Assembly: GCF_014529535.1 (NCBI RefSeq) | Contig: NW_023503972.1 | Span: forward strand, 2,976,001 to 3,040,000 | Origin: Bradysia coprophila | Taxonomy: Eukaryota > Arthropoda > Insecta > Diptera > Sciaridae | DNA length: 64,000 nucleotides | Direction: 5' to 3' | Shown here: positions 22,322-32,148 of the stretch, piece by piece | How positions within the stretch are numbered: the first letter of the stretch is position 1 | Layout: each line of letters opens with the position of its first letter | Translations under genes and position numbers: made by a program | Notes under the pieces: model-generated | The model's database searches: none | What the model saw: the letters and a program-made list of their open reading frames with translations, nothing else | Told to the model about the DNA's origin: nothing

Positions 22322-23439
22322 ATTTCCGTTTTGAACTTAATCGACGATTTTTTTCTGAATAAAGATTTGATCCGGTTTTGAGATTGGAAATATTCCACCG
22401 ATTCAAAGTTTTATTGCACCGAACTTGTGATCCTTCGAATGTTTCATTCGAACTCCGAAATGTGCCACAACATTGAACGACTGAGGAATCATCCATTTAT
22501 GGTCAATCTACATTTTATAAATTCCAAGCTTAAATAGCAGATTACGCCCTTGTTTTGAACTTTTTATTTTGCCAAGGTTACACTTGGCAGCTCGAGCCGA
22601 AGGCGATGGATGTAACCGTTTAAGGTAAACAGAAAGTTGCGAACAATTGCGTAAGTTATTAGTCCCCCAGGAAATGAGTTTTAACGCTCATGTCAATGAA
22701 GTAATAATTTCCCGTGGGGGGACAGTAAGTAAAGCTTATTGCTGTCCTGCCGTGTTAAGCCAAAACACCGTATCACATGGTCTGTGTGCTTTAGAGAGCT
22801 CTTGAAAGCTATGAGCCTCTTTTGGTTACATCGGAAGAGTGGAAATCAAAGGCTCATAAATACAAAGAAAGCTTAAAGCTCACGAAAATTCTTTAAAAGC
22901 AAAGACAATATAATGCGATACGATGTTTTGGTATAACACTGTTGCGGTTGCGTCCGTCTTCTCAGTGTAATTAAAATTATTGGTAACAATAAGATTGATT
23001 GTTAACCTAACCGAAAATGATAGAATGAAGCTGTGACATGAAATTTGAATTTGAAAGTATGTTCGATAAAAGGAAAAGCTCAGATTTAGGTGCCTCTATA
23101 CCTATCGTTTACCAATCACAGTAAATAGTACCGTAATAAATCGATAAAGTTTTTCATGAGTTAAAGATCAGAAATTGTCGTTATTGTGAGTGTCTGATTA
23201 ATAACTTACCCTCATTACTGTCGAGTCTGGTCGTATTGATCGTGGATTCATTACTTTCAAACATATGTGACTGCTACCATAAAAAACCAACGATATCCAG
23301 TAAAACCTTGAAATTAATTTAGCTTTAAGCTTCCGGTAATGACTTCTCTACACGGTGATACGAACCGGTCATTTTTTTTAACTACTCAATCATTTTTTCA
23401 CAGTTTCACCAACAAATATACATTATTTGATAAAGCTGT
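22322..23439. other. Intergenic with inverted repeats, no gene seen
   Basis: Two inverted-repeat elements are visible. One at about 22661-22728 has AGTCCCCCAGGAAA against TTTCCCGTGGGGGGAC. One at about 22752-22941 has CGTGTTAAGCCAAAACACCG against CGATGTTTTGGTATAACACT. From about 23270 the sequence resembles the upstream flank of pickpocket B (AAAAAACCAACGATATCCAG versus AAAAAACCAACAAAATCCAG), marking the left part of a duplication. Confidence 0.6.
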
Positions 23440-24376
23440 GTTGAGCATAAGAAGTACCTACTCAATGGTATGATGGACGAAATCAGAGAAGCATTTCCTG
23501 CCAACAAAAAAAAGGGTATTACCCTTAATCAAATTGAATCCACTTGGTGATCTCAGCAGAGCACAGCACAGAGTGGTATCACATTGTGTCATCCTCAAAC
23601 TGTAGTTATAAGGCGAAGCGGTTCGTGGAGAAACTGTAAGTGAAATTTTGTTATAGTTAGTTATATCGCTACAAAATTACTGGACATGCAATATGAATCA
23701 AACTCAACCCGAATTTTCTAACTTAATCTTTAACTTAACTTAACTTAGGAGGGGCTTGCCCTATCCAACGCACTTTCTAGCAACCACAAAATTGGCGTTT
23801 GCAAAATCAGAAATTAGAAAATTTGACAGTGTAACTTTTCACATTTCTATACATATGACGAAATGTAGTATGATATGAGAGACGCCTGGGTCTTGCGTTG
23901 GGAGTCCTTTCGAAGTGATTGACTATGACTACGGTTCTTTTCGAAGTGATTGAACCTTTCCCAAAAAAATGTTAAAGAAAATTCTCGTTTTACAAATTTT
24001 GCAACTACTTCAGGTGGGTGATCCAGAGATTGTATTCAAAGGGTATATTTTACAGATTTGAGGGTGAGGCAAAAGAGAAGAGATTGGACGGTTCATGTAG
24101 CTAATTTGTGGAGAGTTAGAGTACTTTATGGGAAAGTAAATTAATTATTTTCGGTTATGAAACCAGTTATAACTGGCTCACCTGCATGAGAACGTTGTTT
24201 GTTGTTTAGTGTATACCTTGTCTAGATGTTCAGAAATTCACAAAAATTTGAAATGAACAATGGACAATTTCAGTCGCGTTTCTGATGAATACAACAAATC
24301 AGACCTCTTGGCAATGCTGCCAACTGCTATAGCCGTATTCACGGATAATCAATGGGGCCAAGTGGACACCAACCAG
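23440..24376 (+). pseudogene. Decayed partial pickpocket copy (ppk pseudogene)
   Basis: Three blocks match copy B in order. Block one is at about 23440-23530 (GATGGACGAAATCAGAGAAG to AATCCACTTGGTGATCTCAG, exon 1). Block two is at about 23572-23645 (TATCACATTGTGTCATCCTC to the exon 2 end and GTAAGTGAAA donor). Block three is at about 24274-24376 (exon 3 homologue, GCTATAGCCGTATTCACGGA to AATCAATGGGGCCAAGTGGA). The TM1-coding start of exon 2, the rest of exon 3 and exons 4-7 are missing. The exon 3 remnant ends where a palindromic CAGGGCC relic (24377-24413) begins. Upstream flank similarity shows it arose by segmental duplication, not retroposition. Confidence 0.85.
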
Positions 24377-24413
24377 CAGGGCCTATTTTTGAGAAATATA
24401 TTTCTAGGCCCTG
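24377..24413. mobile_element. 37-bp TIR-only relic of the CAGGGCCTATTTT family
   Basis: CAGGGCCTATTTTTGAG on the left and TTTCTAGGCCCTG on the right leave almost no interior. The termini match the hAT-type MITE at 18718-18979. No matching target duplication remains; the relic sits exactly at the breakpoint of the pickpocket pseudogene. Confidence 0.6.
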
Positions 24414-24429
24414 CCTAGAATAGAAGTTG

Positions 24430-24847
24430 AAATGTTTAGGTGTACATATTTCATCATAGACGCATCCAAAATTCATAAGACGTTATTTGGCCCAAAAGCA
24501 CATTAAATTACCTTTCTAATGACACCTCACACGACCCTGTACGTTTTGTGTACCTCGAGAAATGTCAGTAAGAACAGTGTAAGTCTTCGGCACATATTTC
24601 AGTGTCGACGAATTTTAAACACAATAAGTCCCTATTCGGCTCAATAGTACGTGTGATTGCCTTTCTAATGACACCCCACACCTACAAAAAGGTTTTTGAT
24701 CATCTTTCACCAGCCACACAAACTTCGAAGAATTTTTTTGAAAGTGGTTTTGGCTTCTAGGGTCGAAAATACCTTTCTAGGCACATATAAAAAGTCCATT
24801 GGAAAATGCGTTCGATTTCGGTAGGCTGTTTTTCAAAAGAATCCCTC
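24430..24847. mobile_element. Partial GAGGGATTC-family element fused to a truncated CACGGCAGAG MITE
   Basis: The body (ATTACCTTTCTAATGACACC, then CGTGTACCTCGAGAAATGTC) and the right end TTTTTCAAAAGAATCCCTC match the foldback element at 12758-13415. Immediately after it, 24848-24943 is the right half of a CACGGCAGAG MITE (GAGTTCATTTTCATA to GCTCTGCCGTG). The left half of that MITE is missing, so one insertion or deletion has removed it. Confidence 0.7.
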
Positions 24848-25047
24848 TGTTCATTTGAGTTCATTTTCATACAGTGTATTAGGTCCCTTATTTGACGTTT
24901 CGAAAATGTACCGCTACTGCCTGATTTCTCTTGCTCTGCCGTGTACCATTCCCATGTTACATGTCAAATGAAATAGTCTGCTTTTCTTTCTCAACCGCTT
25001 CTTCATAGTATAACGTAACATTGATTTCATCGAGCTTTCATTCTAAT

Positions 25048-25403
25048 CACGGCAAAGTAAAATAAACCAGGCAAGAGCGGTTCATTTTTGAAATGTCAAA
25101 TAAGGGACCTAATACACTGTATGAAAATGAACTCAAATAAACACTGACAAAGATTGAATTAATTTTATTCGTACAATGGGTTTGTTCCAAATAACTTTAA
25201 ACATGAAATTTGACTGGCGGAACGAACACGATTTCATCCACAGAGCTCGGTTTTCATACAAATATTGATGAGGGTATGTCTCTATGGATGAAATTTGACA
25301 GTAATTTGACAATTCGTATGGCCTTGGAACATACTTATATAAGGCTACTAGATAATTCAGGTCAAATCAAGCGCTCCTGCCTGGTTTATTTTACTGTGCC
25401 GTG
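25048..25403. mobile_element. CACGGCAGAG MITE carrying an internal 150-bp insert
   Basis: Termini CACGGCAAAGTAAAATAAAC and TTTATTTTACTGTGCCGTG bound 356 bp rather than the usual 206. The extra piece (about 25175-25335, with GGGTTTGTTCCAAATAACTT and GATTTCATCC) resembles repeats at about 52210-52275. The flanks TTCTAAT and GTTCTAA are only approximately duplicated. Confidence 0.75.
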
Positions 25404-25689
25404 GTTCTAAGTAATCAAGTACCACGTACACGTAACAATTGTGAGACGCTTAAATGACTCTAGTGTGTCGATAAATAAATAATTTTCATCCATAAAAAAC
25501 CAACAAAATCCAGAAAAATCAAGAAATTAATTAGGAATCGCTACGGAAATGGCTATTTAATTGTTGTAACTTGTAATCGACCATATTTTGTATGCTTTAC
25601 CCTCACACCATATAATAGATAGACAAATAAATATCAGTTGAACATTTAGTAAAAATCTGCATTGAGCACAAGAGGTACTTGATGGTATT

Positions 25690-28600
25690 ATGAACGAAAT
25701 CAAAACATCATTTTCTGATACCAAAAAAAGGATATTGCCGGCAATCAAACTGAATCCGCTTGGCAATCTCAATAGAAGGCAGAGGTTTTGGGTGGCTCTG
25801 AAAAGTGTATGTCGCAACTATGTGAAAAATACATCGGTTCACGGATTCTTTTACTTGCGAGGAGGAGAAAGTGAAAGATTTAAAAGGTATAGTTTTTCCT
25901 CTGACGTAATGTACTAATTAACGTGAGGCGACCGATTAAATGAGTCTACATGCCTATGCACTGTAAAGTGCATTTTCTGACACTGTTTGTGACAGTTGCG
26001 GCGTGGGGAAATCTGGCAAGGCTGTATCACGGCAGAGTAAAAGTAACCCAGGCAGTAGCGCTTGTTTGACTAGGGACCTGAATAATCTAGTAGGCCTATG
26101 TTTTTCGCGAATTAAATTTTTCAACTTATGTCAGTGTTCATTTGAGTTCATTTTCATACAAAGGATTAGGTCCCTCATTTGACGTTTCCATAATGAACCG
26201 CTCCTGCCAGGTTTACTTTTACTCTGCCGTGGCTGTATACTTTGGGGAGGTCACGCAGATCGCCATTTTATTAGATACGCGGGGACACACCTTTTCCATA
26301 CAAACAAATTCACCAAAATTGAATTTGTATGGCGTGGTGAATTTTTTGTATGAAACGTGGTGTGTAACCCGCGTATCTGCATCTGCGTGACCTCCCCAAA
26401 GTATACAGCCTTGGTAATCTGGCACACCATACAAATTGATTGTGTGCCAGATTCACCTCTAGTTGGCGAATCGGGCACAGTCATGACTTTTCGTTACATG
26501 TAGTAAAAGGACGCATACTATGCTCGCGTGTGCCAGATTCACCGATGCCCTTAAAAGATGGAAAAGACGTTTGTGAATCTATGCTACTTTGTTTCATAAG
26601 CCTTACGTAGGGGATAATGCTCGAGGCAATTAAGGCACACCGGAAGGTGCTAAAGGAGTCGAGGAATGAATTTCTAAAAGTCAAAAGTCAAATTTTTTAA
26701 TTTTTAGAAATTTATTTGGAGGTATTCCTCGACTCCCTTAGCACTTTCCGGTGTGCCTTAAGAAGCAGAGTTTCTCAAACTGGTTTACTCCCATAACTCC
26801 GATTTTTTCGGATAATTTGCTTGCTAGAAGGGGTATTGACTTGCGTTATAGTTACACGCTTTTACATGAGCATTGAGAAGTGCTGTAAAATATTCAATTA
26901 GCGAATTAGCTAAAGCGATTTCTATCAACGACCCGCAAAAGTAATAACTCGATCTATTATTCATCTTTCCGTAGAATCTTTTGGACGTTCATCATAGTTG
27001 TCTCATTTCTGTTTGGGGCATACATTTTGGCCGAGTTGTTAGCTCAGTTCCTTAGAGTACCGTTTCAGATAACTGTAGGCAGACCTGAGGAATTGATAAG
27101 CATACCATATCCTGCTATCACATTGTGTCATCCTCAGAGTGTCGTCAATTATAAGGCGAAACAATTCGTGGAAAAAATGTAAGTGAAATACAGGTTCTAA
27201 CTGAGAAGTGGCATAGGTTGGTCATTTGAATAAATTGTATCCTTGAATTTAATTTGTTTTTTCCTCAAATATCTGTGGAACACTGCATTTATTGAGATGA
27301 TTCAAAATTCAAATCGATTTCAAATGAACAACATCCGCAATATTTTCAGTCGAATACCTGATGGATACAACAAAGCCGAAATCGTTAGCATGTTCTCCAG
27401 TGCTATAGGAGTGTTCACTGAAAATCAATGGGGACCGGTAGACACCAACTACTTGAGCACGGTAAACGAGATACTACAATTGAATGGATTAAGCGTCCTA
27501 GACGCCGCCAATGCGGTAGGAGTAGTAAGGCAAATCCAGATTTAATAAAGCTAAGAAAGTAGTTGAGTTTTCCTTTCCGAAAATTAGAGTTGCTCGGACT
27601 TCATACAGCGATGTAGTTTCAATAAGAAACGTTTCCCATGCTTTCAAGACCACCAACATTTCACATTTAGGGAAACAATGAGCTATGCGGGTATGTGCTG
27701 CTCATTTAACTACAATCCGGACAATTCTTCATATCAGCCGTTAAACGTGAACTCGTACGGTGTACGCGGTGGATTATCCGTAATTGCGACCAGTAGTCCT
27801 CATTCCAATGATGGTACATCTGGACTCCTCTTTTCCGATGGCTTCATTCTGTTTATGCATTCACCTTATGACTTTCCAACCGAAGCTACTAGCATGGCAT
27901 TGCTAGAAGTCGGAAAAATCACTGCAATTGGCATTTATCCAACGATATCAACCTTGTCAGCCGATGTCAATGCACTTCCGCTAGTATCTCGCAGATGTTT
28001 GACTGGAAACGATGTTGGATTAAACTATTACAGTCAAGCTACCTGTAGAACAAAGTGTATGACGCAATTTATTTACGATAAGTGCGAGTGTCATCCGTAT
28101 TTCGTCCCAGCAACGGATAATTATTCGCGGATACGCGATTGTGCAGTGACGGACGGGGAATGCTTTCAACGGATTTATTGTACGGAAACTTCGCGATCGT
28201 AAGATTTCAATTTAAATCTCTTGTCTTTCGCTTAGATGACATGAGGAAGATACGCTGTCGTGAATGTTGGCCTGCATGCGAAGACATTTCATACAAGATG
28301 AGCACTGCTACGATTCCGTACAATTTTGCAAATGTTTCAATCAATCCAATTTAGTAAGTAGTCTGTACAATTAATTAATATTACCGAATACAATGTGTCC
28401 CGTAGATACATCAAGAGAAAAACGTCTAATCCCTCACTTTCCACCTAAGCTCTGAAAGAACAGGTTAACATACATACGAAGGCAGCTGCCACCCAAATTT
28501 GAACAGTTATAGAGGCGACACTTGAAGTTATGGGTGTCATTGCCTTCGTGACCCAAATCGTATGAGAATATCTAAATGCAGAACAAAGGCTTGTCTATTT

Positions 28601-29867
28601 AGCGATTTATAAGAAAAATGAAATTTTAATGATAATAAACTGATAACACTTTTTCTTATACGGAATCAAAAAGTTATTTACATAAGGGATAAAAATTTGA
28701 AAATTATTTTCGTGTGAAATATCCCCTTTATTAGGCATGTTCACTGAAAAATATCATCAATCGATGATAAAATTTCCAAATAATCGATACTATATCAATC
28801 GAATGTTTTATCGATAATCGATAAATATCAATAATCAACAAATATCCACTGAAAATCGAATTATCAGTCTATATTTGCCGATTATCAGTCTATATTTGCC
28901 GATTATCAGTCGATATTTATCGATTTTCAGTCGATATTTATCGATTATCGATAAAACATTCGATTGATATTGATTTTCTGAAAATATCGATAATCGATTC
29001 CAGGGAAATAATCGATATTTTATCAATCGAATGAATTATCGAACATGCCTACCCTTTATGCATTCATAAACTGTGAATGTGAATAATGGAAATACGTGAA
29101 AACACACGGAACGTAAGTTTTGGGTGAATTGGAGTGCAACTTCACTCACTGACTCTTTTTTTCGTAATCCGCTCAAGGCTTCGATTACCTTTGTGTGTGT
29201 TTAACTCGGAAGTGGCTTAACCTGTTCTTTCAGAACCAAGCTTTCTACATCATTTTATTAGATCCAAGGTGTGGCACCAATGGGGGTGTAAGATTTGTTA
29301 GAATTTCTAAGGAATCAAATCAAGGACTTAAAGTGTCAGCAGTCATTTTGCATAGTTTTTCTTTCCATACAAGAGTTTAAAATTGCGTTAATCTTCTAGT
29401 GATCAAACCAATCTGTCGAAATCAGAATTCACCGCTCATATTTACTTCGCTGGCTCAAAAGCTGCGGTGAGAAAAACAATAATTTCAGAATCGTTCGTAG
29501 AACTGCTTTGTAAGTGTTTTTCAATTTAAAATTTTTATCAGTTTGGGATAGTCTTTTAACAATGGTATCCACGTATTTCGTCCGATTATCGGGTCGTCCC
29601 TACATATTTGTTTCAACTTCAATTCAGTGTACTTCAATGCATTGTTAACGACTATCCAGTATACCTAACCTACTGAATCAACTAATCAGGTTTTTTGCAG
29701 CCAATTTCGGTGGAGTTTTCAACCTAGTTCTTGGTGTCAGTCTTTTCTCCATTCTCGAGTTATTTTACTACTTTTGCTACAAAATTCCACAACTTATGCA
29801 GCGCTACAGCAAAATCAGACCGGTGATTACGACTATTCAAACAAAAAATAAACATTGGAAACAATAG
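25690..29867 (+). CDS. Pickpocket-family DEG/ENaC sodium channel, copy B
   Basis: Seven exons: 25690-25886, 26975-27178, 27350-27524, 27588-28179, 28236-28353, 29400-29509 and 29701-29867. They total 1563 nt, 520 aa. Exons 2-6 have exactly the same lengths as in copy A (204, 175, 592, 118 and 110 nt). The gating His-Gly is at residues 51-52 (SVHGFFYL). TM1 begins near residue 66 (IFWTFIIVVSFLFGAYILAE), then PYPAITLCHPQ. The ectodomain has SYAGMCCSFNYNP and CRTKCMTQFIYDKCECHPYF. TM2 from about residue 466 has NFGGVFNLVLGVSLFSILEL with the G-x-S filter. Copy A shares much of the ectodomain nearly identically, so divergence is recent. The introns, unlike the exons, are full of MITEs. Confidence 0.94.
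26017..26413. mobile_element. AGGCTGTATACTTTGGGGAGG element, split by a later MITE
   Basis: The left end CAAGGCTGTAT (26017-26027) is separated from its continuation (26232 onward, GCTGTATACTTTGGGGAGG) by the MITE at 26028-26231. The right end is the inverted CCTCCCCAAAGTATACAGCC. The interior has a second inverted layer (ATTCACCAAAATTGAATTTG). Related copies lie at 30197-30390 and 30383-30596. Confidence 0.85.
26028..26231. mobile_element. CACGGCAGAG MITE with 7-bp TSD GCTGTAT, nested
   Basis: 204 bp with TIRs CACGGCAGAGTAAAAGTAAC and TTTACTTTTACTCTGCCGTG. Perfect target duplications GCTGTAT at 26021-26027 and 26232-26238 are themselves part of the host element's terminus, proving insertion into a pre-existing repeat. 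Confidence 0.93.
26634..26757. mobile_element. 124-bp MITE with TTAA target duplication
   Basis: Inverted arms GGCACACCGGAAGGTGCTAA and the complementary right arm ending CACTTTCCGGTGTGCC surround an AT-rich loop. TTAA flanks both sides (26630-26633 and 26758-26761). TTAA specificity is known for piggyBac and Kolobok families. It lies in intron 1 of pickpocket B. Confidence 0.85.
28447..29240. mobile_element. Long CAAGGTTCTGAAAGAACAGG-family element in intron 5 of pickpocket B
   Basis: The left end (AAGCTCTGAAAGAACAGGTTA) and right end (TAACCTGTTCTTTCAGAACC) match the termini of the elements at 31590-31725 and 41463-41692. It encloses the 320-bp element at 28732-29051. The exact target duplication is not preserved. 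Confidence 0.65.
28732..29051. mobile_element. ATCGAT-rich MITE, TIR TAGGCATGTTC, 8-bp TSD CCCTTTAT
   Basis: 320 bp bounded by TAGGCATGTTC and GAACATGCCTA. Exact target duplications CCCTTTAT are at 28724-28731 and 29052-29059. The interior is an extended palindrome built from overlapping ATCGATAAT, TTATCGAT and tandem CAGTCTATATTTGCCGATTAT units, giving unusually dense self-complementarity. No protein frame. Confidence 0.92.
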
Positions 29868-30139
29868 TGAAATGGGGTCGACTGACGACCTGCAGGTCAG
29901 AATTATTAGAATTAAAATGTGTTACGTTTTCCGTGAGTTTACCGTTACTTTACAACACAAATAAAAAAGTGAATGCTTGAAAAATGGAAATTGAACTCCT
30001 TTCTTCTGTAAAAAGTTAATATTCCTGCCTTGTCCTTTTGAGTGAATCTGTTGGAGCAGTAAAGGGTTAGTCTCTGAGGAGAAAATTCTCCCAACTAAAA
30101 TCTAAATAGCCTCAGAACAAACCACACAAAAAATCTACT

Positions 30140-30596
30140 GATAATCGCGGCAGAGTTAATTTGGACGATTTCTGTCAAGTGGTTGCGGATGGTTTCAAGG
30201 CTGTATACTTTGGCGAGGTCACGCAGATACAGATCCGCGGGTTACACACCACAGTTAAAAATGGCCGATTTCATACAAAAATTCACCTACTCTGATGATT
30301 CTCGTCGTCTTGATGATGTGGTGAATTTTCTTACACGTAAAATCATCAGAAGTGGTGTGTTCCCGCGTATCTAATAAAATGCAAGGTTGTATGTTGTATA
30401 CTTTGGGGAGGTCACGCAGATCGTCATTTTATTAGATACAAACAAATTCACCAAAATTGAATTTGTATGGCGTGGTGAATTTTTTGTATGACATGTGGTG
30501 TGTAACCCGCGTATCTGCATCTGCGTGACCTCCCCAAAGTATACAGCCTTGATAAAATGGCGGTCTGCGTGACCTCCTCAAAGTATACAGCCTTGG
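30140..30596. mobile_element. Cluster of AGGCTGTATACTTTGGGGAGG elements
   Basis: After a degenerate CGCGGCAGAG start (about 30147), a first copy spans about 30197-30390 and a second about 30383-30552. A third lone right end follows at 30553-30596. All carry TATACTTTGGGGAGGTCACG or its inverse, and the interior ATTCACCAAAATTGAATTTG is shared with the copy at 26239-26413. The stretch 29868-32148 shows no gene. Confidence 0.75.
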
Positions 30597-30957
30597 GTGG
30601 TTCCGCCTTCGTCCCAAGCAGCCAAAACCACTTATACAAAAATTCGCGGCAGTTTGATGGCTTGGGGGTTGTGATCAAAAACCGAAAACATGCACTTTCG
30701 TCAAAGACATTTCCATGGTAGATATATGGGCGTTGGAAATTTCTCCACATACATGAAACGAACAAGGTCGTGCAGGATGTCATTAGAAAGGTAATGTCAT
30801 GTATCGGAACAAATGGCGTCTTGTTAATTATATGAGCTGCTCCAAAAATTAGGAAAAATTCCACTATTTCGGTCAACTTTTAGCGGTAATGTCATTGAGG
30901 AACCTGAAACACTGAAACCAGCTTCGATCAGGGAAAACAGTTTTTTGATGTTTTTGT

Positions 30958-30978
30958 CAAGGTTCTGAAAGAACCTTG
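30958..30978. mobile_element. 21-bp TIR-only relic with perfect 8-bp TSD GTTTTTGT
   Basis: CAAGGTTCTG, one A, then its nearly complete inverse AAGAACCTTG: only the two termini of the CAAGGTTCTGAAAGAACAGG family remain. Exact 8-bp duplications GTTTTTGT lie at 30950-30957 and 30979-30986. Confidence 0.8.
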
Positions 30979-31589
30979 GTTTTTGTTGCGTTTCGGATGC
31001 TCACATCTCAGTGTAGAATACATTTTGTCAACATTCTGTGAACATTCTGTTGTCTGTGAATGACATTTGACATTTCGATGTTACATTTAAAACTCAAGGC
31101 TGTATACACTGTATACTAGAATATTATGATCAGAGCGAGAAAACCGAAGACTAGTTAATTATGACTTGCCTTGGGGTACTTGTCAAAATATTTCTTTCTC
31201 TCTCATCAAAATAGTCTCTTGGGACAAATCAAGGCTCTGAAAGAACAGGTTAAGACAAGTCTGAGTTGATCACGAAGGCGGTGACACACAAATTGCGTCA
31301 ACGGCTGCAAAGTTTGTATGAAAAATGCAACTTAACAAAAACAAAATTCTGAATTTTCCAAAAACATATTTTCTTCAAGTTGATTTCTTACACTATCTGT
31401 AGTGAGTGCGGCAAATGACTATTTCGGTTTTTGATCACCTCTAACTAGTCACACAAAAGTGTCGAGATTTTTTTTAAGTGGTTTCCAGGATCGAATACCT
31501 TTCTAGGCACATATAAGAAAGTCCACTGGAAAATGTGTCAGATTTCACTGTTATCACTGGTATCAACAATACCGAAAAATTTAAAGTAT

Positions 31590-31725
31590 CAAGGTTCTGA
31601 AAAAACAGGTTAAGACACTTACGAAGGCACAATATGTAATGAAACCTGTCTAAATTGTCAAAATTTGTGTTTCACCGCCTTCGTGATCAACTCAGAAGTG
31701 TCTTAACCTGTTCTTTCAGAACCTT
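31590..31725. mobile_element. 136-bp MITE, TIR CAAGGTTCTGAAA, 8-bp TSD
   Basis: Termini CAAGGTTCTGAAAAAACAGG and CCTGTTCTTTCAGAACCTTG. The inner arms contain ACGAAGGC and GCCTTCGTGATCAACTC. Flanks TAAAGTAT (31582-31589) and CAAAGTAT (31726-31733) are an 8-bp duplication with one change. A further partial copy begins at 31230. Confidence 0.85.
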
Positions 31726-32148
31726 GCAAAGTATTGACGTGTATCAATGCGGCAGTAGTGCCACTTCTCAAAATTTCGCTCCAATTTTCAAAATTTTGAC
31801 AGAGAGCCGATAGTAATAATTCCCTGCCGACAGCTCACCAGATATGCATTTCGAAAATGGCGTTTCGATAATGTTGACAGAAGGGACCCGAGAGTTCCGA
31901 CAGTGTGTCAGGTTTTTCTGAAATTCAGTCAAAAAAAGTAGAAATTCGCAATATTTCCACAACAATTCGCGTAAAAAACTATTCGGAACGTTTAAGCGAT
32001 CGCATATCATTCAAGTGTTTTTGAAGTTCGGCTGCCAGAATCGAATTCAAGAAGAATTTAATTGTTTTACAAAAAAAAAAATTTGTGTACACCGAAGAAG
32101 AATACACGCGTATTTTTATCGACATCGACGCTTTAGTCGCATTAAAAA

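Noticed and set aside
30448-30876. 142-codon minus-strand open frame
   Set aside because: Chimera of two MITE families; not a host gene.
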